This document shows, one piece after another, positions 35,077 to 45,866 of a DNA stretch of 64,000 nt. The position numbers were made by a program, and so were the translations under genes. The notes beneath the pieces were generated by a model, which saw nothing but the letters and a program-made list of their open reading frames with translations, searched no databases and was not told the DNA's origin. The stretch's first letter is position 1, and every line of letters begins with the position of its first letter. This DNA is from Bisporella sp. PMI_857 (Eukaryota; Ascomycota; Leotiomycetes; Helotiales; Helotiaceae), in assembly GCA_021307315.1 (NCBI GenBank), contig JAJSPD010000058.1:1-64000 (forward strand). The letters are read 5' to 3'.

Positions 35077-35497
35077 GGCAAGACCGCGATAGTCGGGGAT
35101 CAAGACTTAGGTTGTCGTTTCGATTTTGCCAGATTAAATCCCTTCTCGATGCAATTACTTTCCCCAGATCTAGGATTAAAAACAAATCAAACCCGGAGTG
35201 TTGTTAACGCTAGAATCAACTCACATTGATGGTACGCTAGCCCAGAACGTATTACGCCGATAGATGAATAGCCATTAATGCGGGGTAGATTGAGATCACG
35301 GGAAGAAGCGGTTGGCGCCACCAAAGTAGCTATAGGCGGCTCTTATGAACGCTGATTTGTTGGGTTTGTGCGAATCTGCCCTATGTTTCCTAACATTTAA
35401 ATATGATCGGACCATCTTTGAATCAGCTATGGTCAAGCTTTTAAAAAGAAGCGAAAGGCTGAGTAGACGAAAAGACACTTTAATAAACAAATCGTAC
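35077..35497. other. Intergenic between HET gene and solo LTR
   Basis: No gene was seen. An imperfect direct repeat of about 47 bp lies at the 5' end of the HET gene (roughly 35000-35115), so part of its leader appears tandemly duplicated. Confidence 0.4.
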
Positions 35498-35679
35498 TGT
35501 TGGAATGCATGTACATAGTTTCACGCGTTCCATATCGCGAGGATTGTGGGTCTCCTACTATCTATATAACTACCTGGCAATAGGCCGTAGCTTAGAAGAA
35601 TCAACGAATATCCAAACCACACCAGCAAGAGCGTAGTCACAGCTACTACGCCTTTTGCTACGTGGTAGGTATTCCGACA
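35498..35679. repeat. Solo LTR, Copia-like, copy 2, with perfect TSD
   Basis: This 182-bp unit starts TGTTGGAATGCATGTACATA and ends GTAGGTATTCCGACA. Both flanks are CGTAC (35493-35497 and 35680-35684), a perfect 5-bp duplication. It is clearly the same family as 7162-7344 and shares its first 16 bases, with one change, with 57404-57583. Confidence 0.92.
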
Positions 35680-35684
35680 CGTAC

Positions 35685-36380
35685 GAAATAGTAAGCGTAT
35701 CCCTTCTATCGAACAAACCGACAAGCCACTGATTCATGGCTATGCCGAGAACTGTCTTGCCATCTTCAACGATTGAGTTTTCATTTTCCTCGTCTCTTGC
35801 GTTCAAACTGTATTTTCCGTGATAAATTAAATCATATCAATACAAAGCTACACACTTGGGCAAGAAGTAACTTCACTCCCAGGCGATCTCAAGGCGACTC
35901 ATTTGGCAAGAAGGATAGTCTTGATAATTTGATATCGGCGGTTGTTAGTAGTGGCGAATTCACGGTGTCCCTCTCTGTGATTGGTCTGTTTCAAGACGGT
36001 CAGTAGCCATCGCAATCGTATTGTAGCGCGGACGGCTTTCATTTCTGGGGTCCAGTTCTTGTTATCCGACGGAGACTTCCCTCCCCTTTCGGTTCCTGGT
36101 ATCAGGGGCCAAAGATGCTAGAGGAATCACAGTTGGATATTTTGAAAAGCCTTCCCTCTAGTAACTCTCTAGAAGTGATTCAAGGGTAGTAGAAGCCTAA
36201 CCACCACAACGGGGGTTAGAGGACGATTAGGCGTCCTAATGTCATCGAATGCCCCAATGAGGTGCTCTACTGAGCATTCAAAACTCCATGCGAACAGTCA
36301 GAAAGTGACTAGAATACACCTCCCCCGCGCTCTACCGAAACCAATATTTTGGGAGCACGGCGCATTCAGGTTAACTAAAG
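35685..36380. other. Intergenic
   Basis: No supported gene. The end of this stretch grades into the HET relic that starts near 36381. Confidence 0.4.
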
Positions 36381-36784
36381 AAGAGGTTGTAACATTCGAG
36401 GCATTTTCATACGCATGAGGTCCTAACGAATCCTACAAAGACGTCATTGTGAATGGAAAACCCCAGACAGTACGGCAATATCTTCGGGTGGGCTCCTCGC
36501 CATCTGCGCTTGTCGAATTACCCAGCGAGTCCTCTGGGTCGACGCATTGTGCATCAACCAAAACGACGACCCCGAACGAAGCACACATGTATGCTAACCA
36601 ATTTCGCTTCACAGATCAAGAAAGTATGCATATAGATAGCTGGACGGGAAGATATGTCCTCGAGGAAGACGAAAATACGGAAGGAACCAAGCCCTCATAC
36701 CCAGACGTTCGTGGAGTTATACTTGACAAAGAAAGCGCAAGGGGCATCGTGGTAGTAGCCAGTCAAGGCACCCCACCTCTCTAA
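36381..36784 (+). pseudogene. HET-domain relic
   Basis: HET landmarks appear in successive frames. FEAFSYA, then a TGA where Trp is expected, then GPNESYKDVIVNGKPQTVRQ lies near 36394-36475. A shifted frame reads APRHLRLSN, and a third frame reads RVLWVDALCINQNDDPERS (about 36524-36582). At least two frame breaks and one Trp-to-stop change (TGG to TGA, RIP-like) kill it. The frame up to 36784 continues with residues I cannot match to the family. The relic is on the strand opposite the HET gene just upstream. Confidence 0.75.
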
Positions 36785-37349
36785 GTCGATACGGGTCAAG
36801 TCATAGGCCAAACCTACACAGAACTGGCGATCTTTGAGGGCCAGACGTGCGTGGCCTATGGAAATCCTATAGTCCTCTACTAAAAGCCGCGAGAAGCGCA
36901 CCCCCGGAGACATTCTGGTCAGCTACTATTACCATGACCTTTATCACTACCATCACCATTATATTCTTCATCTTTAAGCATCTAAGTTTTAAATTACAAT
37001 TACCTCTCCTCCTTCCCCACCACCGCCACCACCACCAAGACCTACGCCCCAAACCTTCTCCTTACATGCCGAAACCTAGAGCCCCTACCGAACCCCTTAT
37101 TGCCCCTTAGCAGGCGACGCTCCCTACCTGACATAGCTAATCACGCTTTATGTCTAATAAATTGCGCTAATTAATGTATTATAAAAAAAATCGGGAGTAA
37201 ACCTTAAAATAAGCGAATTTATTAGTTGATTAAATAATTAAAAAAATTAGAGAAAAAAAATTATCCTCTGACTCCATTACATCGTAATTTTAGGGTTTCC
37301 GTCGAGGGTGGCGGTGAAGTTGGCTATAAAATAGGGCTTGATTTGTTTT
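36785..37349. other. Intergenic, AT-rich near the retrotransposon
   Basis: It contains low-complexity CCACCACC-type sequence around 37018-37038, a dispersed repeat copy at 37063-37110, and AT-rich DNA up to the Copia insertion. The 5-mer GTTTT at 37345-37349 is one half of the Copia target-site duplication. Confidence 0.5.
37063..37110. repeat. Dispersed repeat fragment, copy B
   Basis: This matches 18965-19012 (ACATGCCGAAACCTAGAGCC here) and is the more GC-rich, less mutated copy. The identity of the parent element is unknown. Confidence 0.55.
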
Positions 37350-37544
37350 TGATGGTATCCCCTCCTTACCTTCCACGGGGCAAAAGGCACAGCTCTAGGC
37401 CGTGCTCTTGCTCTTGATGGATATGGTAATTGTTGTTGTATTGAGTTCTACTCTACGTTCTAAGATAAAGGGGGTGTGATGGCGCGTGCGCCATCACGTG
37501 CCACGTGTGAGTTATACGACTGGCTTGGTTAATATATACTCACA
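37350..37544 (-). repeat. 3' LTR of the Copia element
   Basis: The LTR begins TGATGGTATCCCC on the + strand and ends ATATATACTCACA. It differs from the other LTR at five of 195 positions, all C/T or G/A. Within it is a hairpin of two 10-bp arms (GTGATGGCGC / GCGCCATCAC) separated by two bases. Confidence 0.92.
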
Positions 37545-40500
37545 CTAGCGGCTCTCTAAAAAGCTGTAAAACTATCTAAAGGATCGTAACGGCTCGTAAT
37601 TATAGAACGAAAAGAGAACTCGATATCAGGCTTTTAATTGGCCCGTTTCACTTTTGTACAAAGGAAAAACTATAGCATTTGACCTTTAATTGGCCAGTAC
37701 TTCTTTTTCTTTCTTTTCTACTTACTTCATAACTTTCAGCTCGAAGTAGTTTGAATCAATTAGCTGTTTTAAAGCTGTTGAAAGCTTGCTTTTAGTTATA
37801 GAATCGGCAGGGTTGCTGTTGCCGTCAATTTACTTAACTTCCGTGATTTTCTTTCTTTTATACGACTAGCGGAAACACATAATATTTATTATAAGCTTCT
37901 TTTTTTAAGTAGTTCTTAATTTAACGAAGCACTTATAAAGAAATTTGGAATCTGTACAAATAATCAAAAGTAGGTCGATTTTCAGAATAAGTTCAATCGA
38001 CGACTTGAAAGTAGCTTTAATATCAAATCCGTAGTTTATAGCATAAAGTTCGAAAGCGAGTACGCTTCTAGTAACTCGTTTACACTTAGTTGACGACTAA
38101 TAAATCACGTTGGCTTTATTCGTAGCATTAGCTAGTACAATTACGTAGCTAATTTGTAATAACAGGTCCTTATTGTTAGCAAAGCTTGTGTCCGTAAAAA
38201 CGATTAAGCGGAAAGTTTGCGGGTTTAGCGGGACGTAATTCAAGCTTTTGGCAAAGTTCTCGAGTTGCTATTAAAAACGTTTGTTCAAAGCCGTAACGTC
38301 GGCTTTTTTAAAATTAGTTACTTGGGCGGTACAAAATAAATCGAACGAAGCTTCGAGTTGACACATTGAAGCTATATAAGCTTTTTTAGCTCGTTAAGCT
38401 ACATATTAGTCGCGAAAAGAAAAGCTAGCTCGGATGATACTTTTAAAGCTTGTTGCGGAAATTGGCTTTTCATTTACGGTTACTAAGTTGTTATACTGGT
38501 TTTTTTAATTGACCGTAATAGTGCTTTTATTTGTAAAGTGTATTGTGCATCCGTTGAATTTCATTAGCTAACTTACTGTAAAGTGTTTTCGTTTTTTTGC
38601 AAAGAATTAAGCTTTTTTAAGTTGTTGCTGTTCGGCTGTTGCAAAAAAGCTATTAGCTAAAAAAAAAGTATCGTCAGTTTGCAAACTTATAAAGCCGAAA
38701 AAATCGGCGTTGTTCCGATATAGTAAACAAAAGTCGTAAGTTGAAAAGTTCATTTCAAAGTTTTTAACGTAGTAATTGTAGTACGTTTTAAACTAGTAAT
38801 TACTAGCTTTTGGCACTCCGTAAAAAAGCTTTACGACTCGTAGAATTTCGCCTGGTTGTAGATTCAGCTTCGTAATAAGCTTTTGCGGAAAATTAATATA
38901 AAAATTACGGTTCAGCTTCGTAACTAACTGAACATAAGCCTAGAATATGTTTTTTAAATAAAGCTTAATATTAAAGCTTTGCATAAGCGCCGTAATACAA
39001 AAGATCAAGCGTTGGCTCATTCGCTAGATTGTCGGTAATTAAGTAAGAACAATATCTTTCTTATAATCGTTGTAAGCTTAAACGACTAAACGGGATTTTT
39101 CGTAGGCTTTAGTAGTACTTTAATTCTTGATTTCGTCGACAAACCTTAAATTGAATATACGGATTCCTAAAAAAACGTTTTTCTTTGAAATGGCTTCAAA
39201 TACGCTTTTTTCGAAAAAGCTAAAAAAATTTTTGTTACGAAATTCCTTGAACTAGTTCTCGGCCTGAAAACGCTCTGATTAAAAGTAAATTACTACGTTA
39301 GCAATAGCATAATGTTTACGAAGTCGGCTTAGACTTCGTCGAGTAAGCTGTTGCAAAAAGTTTTGCGGTTCTGCAAAGTGTAATTAAAAAATTTGCGGTT
39401 TTGTAGCAACAAAGACTTCTACAGTAATAAAATCGCTAATAAATTCAATAGTTTCTGGTTTCTCGTTGTCAGCAGCTAGTTCTTCAGGATTTTTACGAGT
39501 GAAATAAAGCTTAACGCTTATACTACGAAAAGTTACAGAGCCGTTAAGTAAAGCAATAACGCAATTCTTTCTTTCTAGGCTAATAAAATTGAATAAGCCT
39601 AACTAAAAGTTTAGCTAGCCCGTGTTGCCTTTTTTCTATACTAACACTTCGGAATTCAAAAGAAAGTCGTAAATAGCAGTTATACTAAAGCCGTTTCGAG
39701 CTTGTAGTACGTCGGCAACTTTGCGTTTAGCCCGTAGCTTTTAAATTTTTTTCTAGGCCTTTTTCAAAACTGTAAATCGTTAGCTGACTAACGGTAACGG
39801 AGCATTTAGTTCAGTTATACGTAAGTAAGCTCCGAAAACTAGTAAAGTAAATACAATTCCGTTAAAGCCTGCAAAGTCGTTAATTGCTTTAAAAGTCATT
39901 TAAAAAGCAATGTTTTTGTCGATTTTTAGAATTTCGGCGGTAATGATTTTGTAAATCCGGCGTACGAAAACGTAGTAGCGTTCGACTTTACCGATCGAGT
40001 AATAAGCTTCTACAAGAACGGCTTTAATTGTAAAGCCGACATTAGCAGCGTACTGACGAAACTCTTTGCTAACAAAGTTCTTTCCTGCGTCGTAAGCTAT
40101 AATATCAAGTAAGCCTAAATAGCTATCAATCCAGCATGCTCGTAAGCTTTTTTATATATGCTTTGCAAACAAGTTCTGAAACTAACGGCCTAATTAAAAA
40201 GCCGTAACTTTGTCGACGACGTGTAAAAAAAAATCACCGTCAATGTACATAATATCGACAATTACGCAGTAATTGAACTTTACGTTATTCTTAAAAGTAA
40301 ACCTAAACCGACTCGAAGATTTGCCGTATTTCTGGCAGTAGTAGCAATAACGAGTAATTTTCTCTAGCACGCTTTAGTTGTCGTTATAGCCAGCTTTTTT
40401 TAAAACTTGCTTTAAGCGGTTTGCGGAAAAATAGCCAAACCGTCGATAAAAACGTCGTAGTTCGACCTTTGTCAAATAACAAAAGTTCAAGTCGAAGTTA

Positions 40501-42817
40501 CGAGTAAAATACAAGCTCAAAAAAGTATTCCAAAACATAAAAAAGTGTCCGTAACGTTTTACAACTAAAACGCTTTTTTGTAAAGTAACTAAAACGTTAG
40601 TAAAGTTGTTGTAGTAAACATTCAATCGATCAAAGTCGGCTAAACAAAAAAAGAATAAAGTATCGACTTTTACGACGTGAAAGTCGACTAAGCTAATCGG
40701 GGTTTCCACAGTAATCGAGCTTATCAACAAAGTTGATCCAATGCCGAATTAAACGTTGACTGTTCTTTTGGTCGATTTGTCAAACTTCAAAGTCGTTGAT
40801 TTGCTCAAAGCGATGTATTAGCCATAGTCGACTGTTAATCGCTGAAAAGCTCCCGTATTTATTATAATTCCTACAAATTCGAAAAAAGTGTAACGCAAAC
40901 CCGCTTTGTAAGCAAACGAGTTGTTTTCAGTAAAGTCGCTATCTGTAACGTCAAGCTTAGTAATAGCGTAATTGCACGCTTTGTTGGCTAGCTCGATAAC
41001 AGTAGTTGCGACGCTATCGAAGTCGACGTCGCCATACGCCGTGAAATTGACTACAGTCAGCTTGTTATCAAAGTCGTCGGCAGTGCTAATAAGCTTGTTG
41101 TCGGTAATAAAAACTGTAAACGCTTTTTTTAGTTTATTGTCGAAATCCTCGTAGTCGTCGCTTTTATATTTTACGAAGTATTGGCGGAAGCGTTCAGAAA
41201 ATCCTGAAGCTCTTGTGTATAGTTTTAGCTGAGCTCTGAATTTAGCTTTGGCTTTTTCTTGCTTTTCCTCAGAATAATTCCAGGAGCAACAGTCTTCTTT
41301 GTTGCAAACGTAACAACGGTTTGATCTTAAAAGTCGTTAGCTACGATTTTTTTGGTAATCCACAAAAGCACGGCCACGGTTGTAAAATTTACTAACCGGG
41401 CCATTTCGGTAGTATTTACGGTCCGTAAAGTACGCGTTCTGCTCCGTAAAATAAGCCGTAAATTAGTTCTTTTTTTCGTAAGCTAAAATAAAGAATTTCA
41501 GCTTGTTAATAAAAAGACTTAATACTAGAGCTTCCGGTAGTTCTAACGTTGCGTATTTACATAAAAGCACTTCCTGGCAAGCTATTACGAGCTTGTTGTA
41601 AAAAAAAGCTATTTCACGGAGATCTAAAGTTAAACTATGTTGCAGATTGCTTAGTTTTTCGACCAGGATATTAACACAATTTACAGTTGACTTTTCGGGG
41701 TTTTCCTTAATCACTATGTCAAAGCTTGTCGCATTCTATTCGTTAAGCTTTTAACGGCTGTATACAAAGCTTTCGAAAAAGCCACGGATGTTTCTAGTAG
41801 CTTGTTCAAAAATGCTTTTAATTAGCAGGACGGCTGTATAATAGTAGCTCAAAGCAGTCTTTTTAAAAATGCAAAAAAAAGCTTTGAAATAAGCTTGTAA
41901 AAGGATTTCTGCGCAATAGCAAAAGTCGTAAAAAATTGTTATATAGTAGTCGAAAGCAAAACTAGTTCCGTCGTATTTCTAGCTGTCGGTGACTATTTTT
42001 GTCAAGTTTGCGAGCTCTTTGCTATAGCTTACAGCGTAGTTATTTATAACTGACTCTATGCTGCTTTCGAAAAGCGTGCCGGTTAGTTTTAAAAAAACGG
42101 AATACTAAAGAGCTGTTAATGAAAAATCGTGGTTCTCAGCTTGAAAAACGGTAGAAATCGGTAGTTTTTCGCGATCGGCTCGGGCAGAAATAAAGTTTAT
42201 ATAAATTGACTTGATGCTATCATTGCTTAGCTGATCTTCGACCTCCCAAATCTCCTCAAAAGTCCACTTATAACGTTCTTCTTCCTTTACACAGTTGTAA
42301 AAAGCTTGTTTCATAGTTTTCTCTTTTGTAATTAGTTCGATATAAACTCCACGACGTCGAAGTAGCTTAATAAAGTCGCGAATAAAACGTTTTTCGACTA
42401 TGCTAACGCTTTCGAAAAAAGCTACTGTAAAGCCTTTAAAATCCATACAAAAGAAATCTTACAAGTTTTTATTCACGTCATTGTAGTAGTTATATTCCTG
42501 AAGCTTATATTTAAAAAATTCGATAAGTTCTTCGATAAAAGCTTCGGACAAGTTGACTTTGTAGTTCTTTCACTTTTTTTCGAAGTTAGTAAAGCCGACA
42601 AGAGCTATTGCACGTTATTAGTTCTGCAAATTTGCAGTTCGGAGAAAAGAAAAAAAGAAATTCGTTAATTAGTTTTCTACGGATTTGCAGTGTAACACGT
42701 ACGTGCTATTTGTTCCGTAACGAGCTGTAAAGTATCCGGTTAAATAAGTTGTAATTGATTGATTGATTAATTGATTGATTGATTAGTAAAAAAAAGTCTT
42801 TAATCTGCGCTGATCAG

Positions 42818-43012
42818 TAATGGTATCCCCTCCTTACCTTCCACGGGGCAAAAGGCACAGCTTTAGGCCGTGCTCTTGCTCTTGATGGATATGGTAATTG
42901 TTGTTGTATTGAGTTCTACTCTACGTTCTAAGATAAAGGGGGTGTGATGGCGCGTGCGCCATCACGTGCCACGTGTGAGTCATACGACTGGCTTGGTCAA
43001 TATATACCCACA
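42818..43012 (-). repeat. 5' LTR of the Copia element
   Basis: It begins TAATGGTATCCCC on the + strand, where the other LTR has TGATGG, so one terminal base has changed G to A. It ends ATATATACCCACA. It also carries the 10-bp-arm hairpin. The element reads leftward from here. Confidence 0.92.
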
Positions 43013-43017
43013 GTTTT

Positions 43018-43776
43018 GGAAACAGGGTTCTAGGTCGTGCATAAAGAGGACAGGTGACGCGGCGCAGCAGGGGGAGCTTGACCTATATTTTTAGCTAGCG
43101 AACTGTGATAAGATGAGTTCATAATAAACAAGTCTCAACTTGTCTATTACCTGGTGAATGATTTAAGAATGTTGGGATGATGCGGACAGGGTTTTCACAC
43201 GGTCGCAAAATTGCCGATGACCGACTGGCCCCAGGCTTTGTCGGCCGTAGACTTGCTGACCACAAACCTGTTGGGCAACAGATTTTGGAAACTGTTTCGG
43301 AAGGCAGACTTTCAATCGATTCCCATCCCTATACAGTAATTCCTGCGGTCTTGACACTTTAAGGGTACAGTAGCTCATCACTTCAACTTCTGCACTTTCA
43401 CTTCAGGGTGGTGGCGGGAAGTGAAGGAAGGGGCTGACAGGATAGCAACCGAGCACGAGTCAAAGTGCAGTTCCTGATTATCGCCCTGATTCGCTAGATA
43501 ACGCACTACCTCAGCCTGAGAATACAAACTGCACTTTCGGAGACTACGGGCGGGACGAACAGCCAAGCAGACCTGTGGTGGACACCGACAAAGATCGAAA
43601 TAATGACAGCACGAAGAACTTATATTCCAATCTCCTTTCCCACCAACCCATAGCCACAGTTGATAGACATTAGAAAGGAATATTCAACGGGTCAATAATC
43701 CTCCTCACAGATCTCGTATCACAAGCACACGCTTTTCCTTCGCCCCCCAAACGTTGGCCCAATAACTCAGCCTAAC
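43018..43776. other. Intergenic, upstream of the Clr5-domain gene
   Basis: Short frames on both strands around 43163-43566 have no recognised domains. The last 200 bp probably hold the promoter of the gene at 43777. No repeats were defined. Confidence 0.4.
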
Positions 43777-45364
43777 ATGACTAAAAAGTGGATGGAAGTC
43801 AAGAGTGAGATCGAGAGGCTATACTTGATTCAAAGAAATCCGCTCGAAGAAGTTCGACAACAAATGTTGAAGGAGCACGGATTTGCAGCCTCGTAAGTAA
43901 CGTTTCTCCAGCCCCGTGACGTTTCCGCATCACACATGCCTGACTCGATGAAATTGACAGGGCTCGAGTATACAAAGACAAATTCAAGGAGTGGGGGTGG
44001 AAAACATATAAGAAAGCATGCAATCAAAACCCTGTATATGTCAAGAACCGCGTGTCCCGCAGTCGGCCTTGTCGAAAGCCTTCGTCCCTTGCTATGAGGT
44101 CAGTTGGTGCGTTTCTGTTCGAATATGAGCAATTATTGATTTGAAACAGTGTACGAGCCGGATTGAAAAATCCGCGGGAGGACATTAAACGTCAAAGAAC
44201 TCTTGTAATGCAAGAAAGGACTGAACTTCGAGCATTGCATCGCTCAATAGAGGATGAGCAGTCCGACCGTGCAACAGCGAAGAGGGTCAACAAACTCATC
44301 AGCAAAATGTAGGCTTTAACTTGGATTACCAAATTCTCCGTCAGGTTAACTCACGATCTTAGCGCGGTCATTGAAGAAACAGTTCACGAGTTGAGGAGAT
44401 ATATCGAGGGGATTGAGACCCGAAGAAACGCACCAAGAGGCTTCGCTTCATGCTGGAAGCAGGACCCAATGATATTAGAGGACGCACTAGGCAGACTCTT
44501 GTTGATTCCCCTCGAAATCGTTGTTTCATGGGAGGTAAAGTTTAACACGTGGCGATTTGATCTCTTGCTAACTCGCCATAGATATTTGAGGAGCATCTGC
44601 GATCCCTTTTCCAGGTGTGTCCAGGGGCCAAAAAAGTTCAGAAGCGTGAATACGCAATCGAAGACCGCTCGACCAGGACCGCCTTCTCGAAAAATCAGCC
44701 CTGGTCTCTTTTCTCTGTGCCTGGACGGAAGGTCGAGATGAGTATGATATTCAAGGATAGGAGTAAGACTAGCGTGGTGTGTCCGAAATGCGATACGATA
44801 TCGGACGAAAAGAAGGGAATTTTGATAGAATGGTAGTGATTCCACGGATGTGCCGGCGAGGGATATCAATGCTGACTCCTGCTTAGCAAGAATTCGAAGT
44901 GTAAAATGCTGTTTCGGACCGAGGATGAAGAGGACCAGCCTGCTCAGCAGGCACGACCAAAAGCTTTTGGATATGGGAAGATTGCCATCTCGCTGGGCGT
45001 CTTGACCGATGCACCCGAGGATGAAGAAGAGGGAGAGGAAGAGGGAGAGGAAGAGGAAGACCAGCTTGGCTTGTTCAAGCGTGTTATAATTCGAATTGCC
45101 AAGTTACCGCGACATGCTCAGTACACAGCAATGTCAAGTTTGAAACCGTCTCATGGTACTGACCCTCTTCTCCCTCTCTCGGATATAGGTTTCCCCGTCT
45201 CTTCCGAGAGCTGGGTCGAACCTAACCCATCACACTGGGTCCCTTCTGGCCTTGATGCCACCCTTCTTGATTGGGGCGCTTGGGACGACTTTCTCTCCGA
45301 TTCACAACAACATATTCCCAGCATTGACTATCCCCAACCCCTCTATGGGATACATTTCCACTGA
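43777..45364 (+). CDS. Clr5-domain protein with ubiquitin-like and acidic regions
   Basis: Six exons keep one frame: 43777-43892, 43961-44098, 44150-44308, 44363-44534, 44582-44832 and 44887-45364, about 437 residues. Introns are 47-68 nt. The N-terminus (KKWMEVKSEIERLYLIQ, then EVRQQMLKEHGFAAS and KFKEWGWKTYKK) fits the Clr5 domain, a small helical domain at the start of many fungal proteins. A charged, probably coiled region follows. Then comes a block I recognise as a fungal ubiquitin-like domain (MILEDALGRLLLIPLEIVVSWE to VPGRKVEMSMIF), then paired cysteines (CPKC and CKNSKC) that could bind zinc. An extremely acidic stretch (EDEEEGEEEGEEEEDQ) comes next. The last 80 residues (WVEPNPSHWVPSGLDATLLDW) look like a transcription-factor region and may belong to the next locus. 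It may act in the nucleus; no function is established. Confidence 0.7.
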
Positions 45365-45866
45365 TGGATCAAGGAAAGGCTCATCTAGAGAAACGAAACA
45401 AGCGCCTCCAAGAAGAGAATGCAGAACAGAGAGCACGCCTTGCGGCTTTCGAAACTCTTTTCCGTTCTAGCTCGATGGGATTCACCCCAGCACCTCTACT
45501 TAGCAATCCATTCCACTTCAATAATTACAACACTCTAGGCCCGTCATCTGGTGCAATTGATCCTCAAACCATGATCCAGGGACACATCCTACCAGATCTA
45601 GTCCAGCCGCCGCTCGAGGAGAATTTATCCGGACCAAGGATTGGACCTGCACTTTTCGGTGAGTTCTCTCTATACCGTAGCTGTCTCTGTTGAAGCGCAA
45701 GTCGAGTGTAAGTGGGCTTCTTTGGCTAACATATTTTTTAGATTATATGGTCCAAGAAGCCTCCGCTGCACTGCAACGGCAATACCGACCAGCTCGACAA
45801 ATGGGTCAGAATGGACAGCAGCACTTCGGGAAGCTAATGGTCGGTTCACTTGCTGGCCTTATGTAG
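45364..45866 (+). pseudogene. bZIP-like C-terminal fragment lacking a basic region
   Basis: Two exons (45364-45658, 45742-45866; intron 83 nt with a CTAAC branch site) code for about 139 residues. The first part, KAHLEKRNKRLQEENAEQ, is zipper-like. The end, FGKLMVGSLAGLM, resembles C-termini of some fungal bZIP proteins as I remember them. The basic DNA-binding region that should precede the zipper is absent. Upstream, the frame containing LDWGAWDDFLSDSQ ends at the TGA at 45362. The likely history is a bZIP gene whose middle was deleted or frameshifted and whose N-terminal half now reads as the tail of the Clr5 gene. It could instead be an expressed short protein. The family call is tentative. 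Confidence 0.45.

Larger units (their letters stand above)
37350..43012 (-). mobile_element. Full-length Ty1/copia LTR retrotransposon, interior decayed by RIP-like mutation
   Basis: This 5.66-kb element lies between 195-bp LTRs and is flanked by GTTTT on both sides (37345-37349, 43013-43017), a perfect 5-bp target-site duplication. The coding order on the minus strand is Gag (from about 42446), a zinc knuckle CYVCNKEDCC (about 41300), a protease/pre-integrase region (SITVETPISLVDFHVVK at 40730), integrase (GIVFTLLVFGAYLRITEL near 39850), reverse transcriptase (VVKLFYGVPKASN near 38810, LQTDDTFFL near 38680) and RNase H (CTDSKFLYKCF near 37930). Many stops and changes such as Trp to stop, His to Tyr and Glu to Lys show C-to-T and G-to-A decay on both strands. 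No protein is intact. It is an old, inactivated copy. Its LTRs stay nearly identical. Confidence 0.93.

Noticed and set aside
37353..43012. Copia LTRs starting at TGGTATCC
   Set aside because: That start leaves no 5-bp duplication. Starting three bases earlier gives TG (or TA) and perfect GTTTT flanks.
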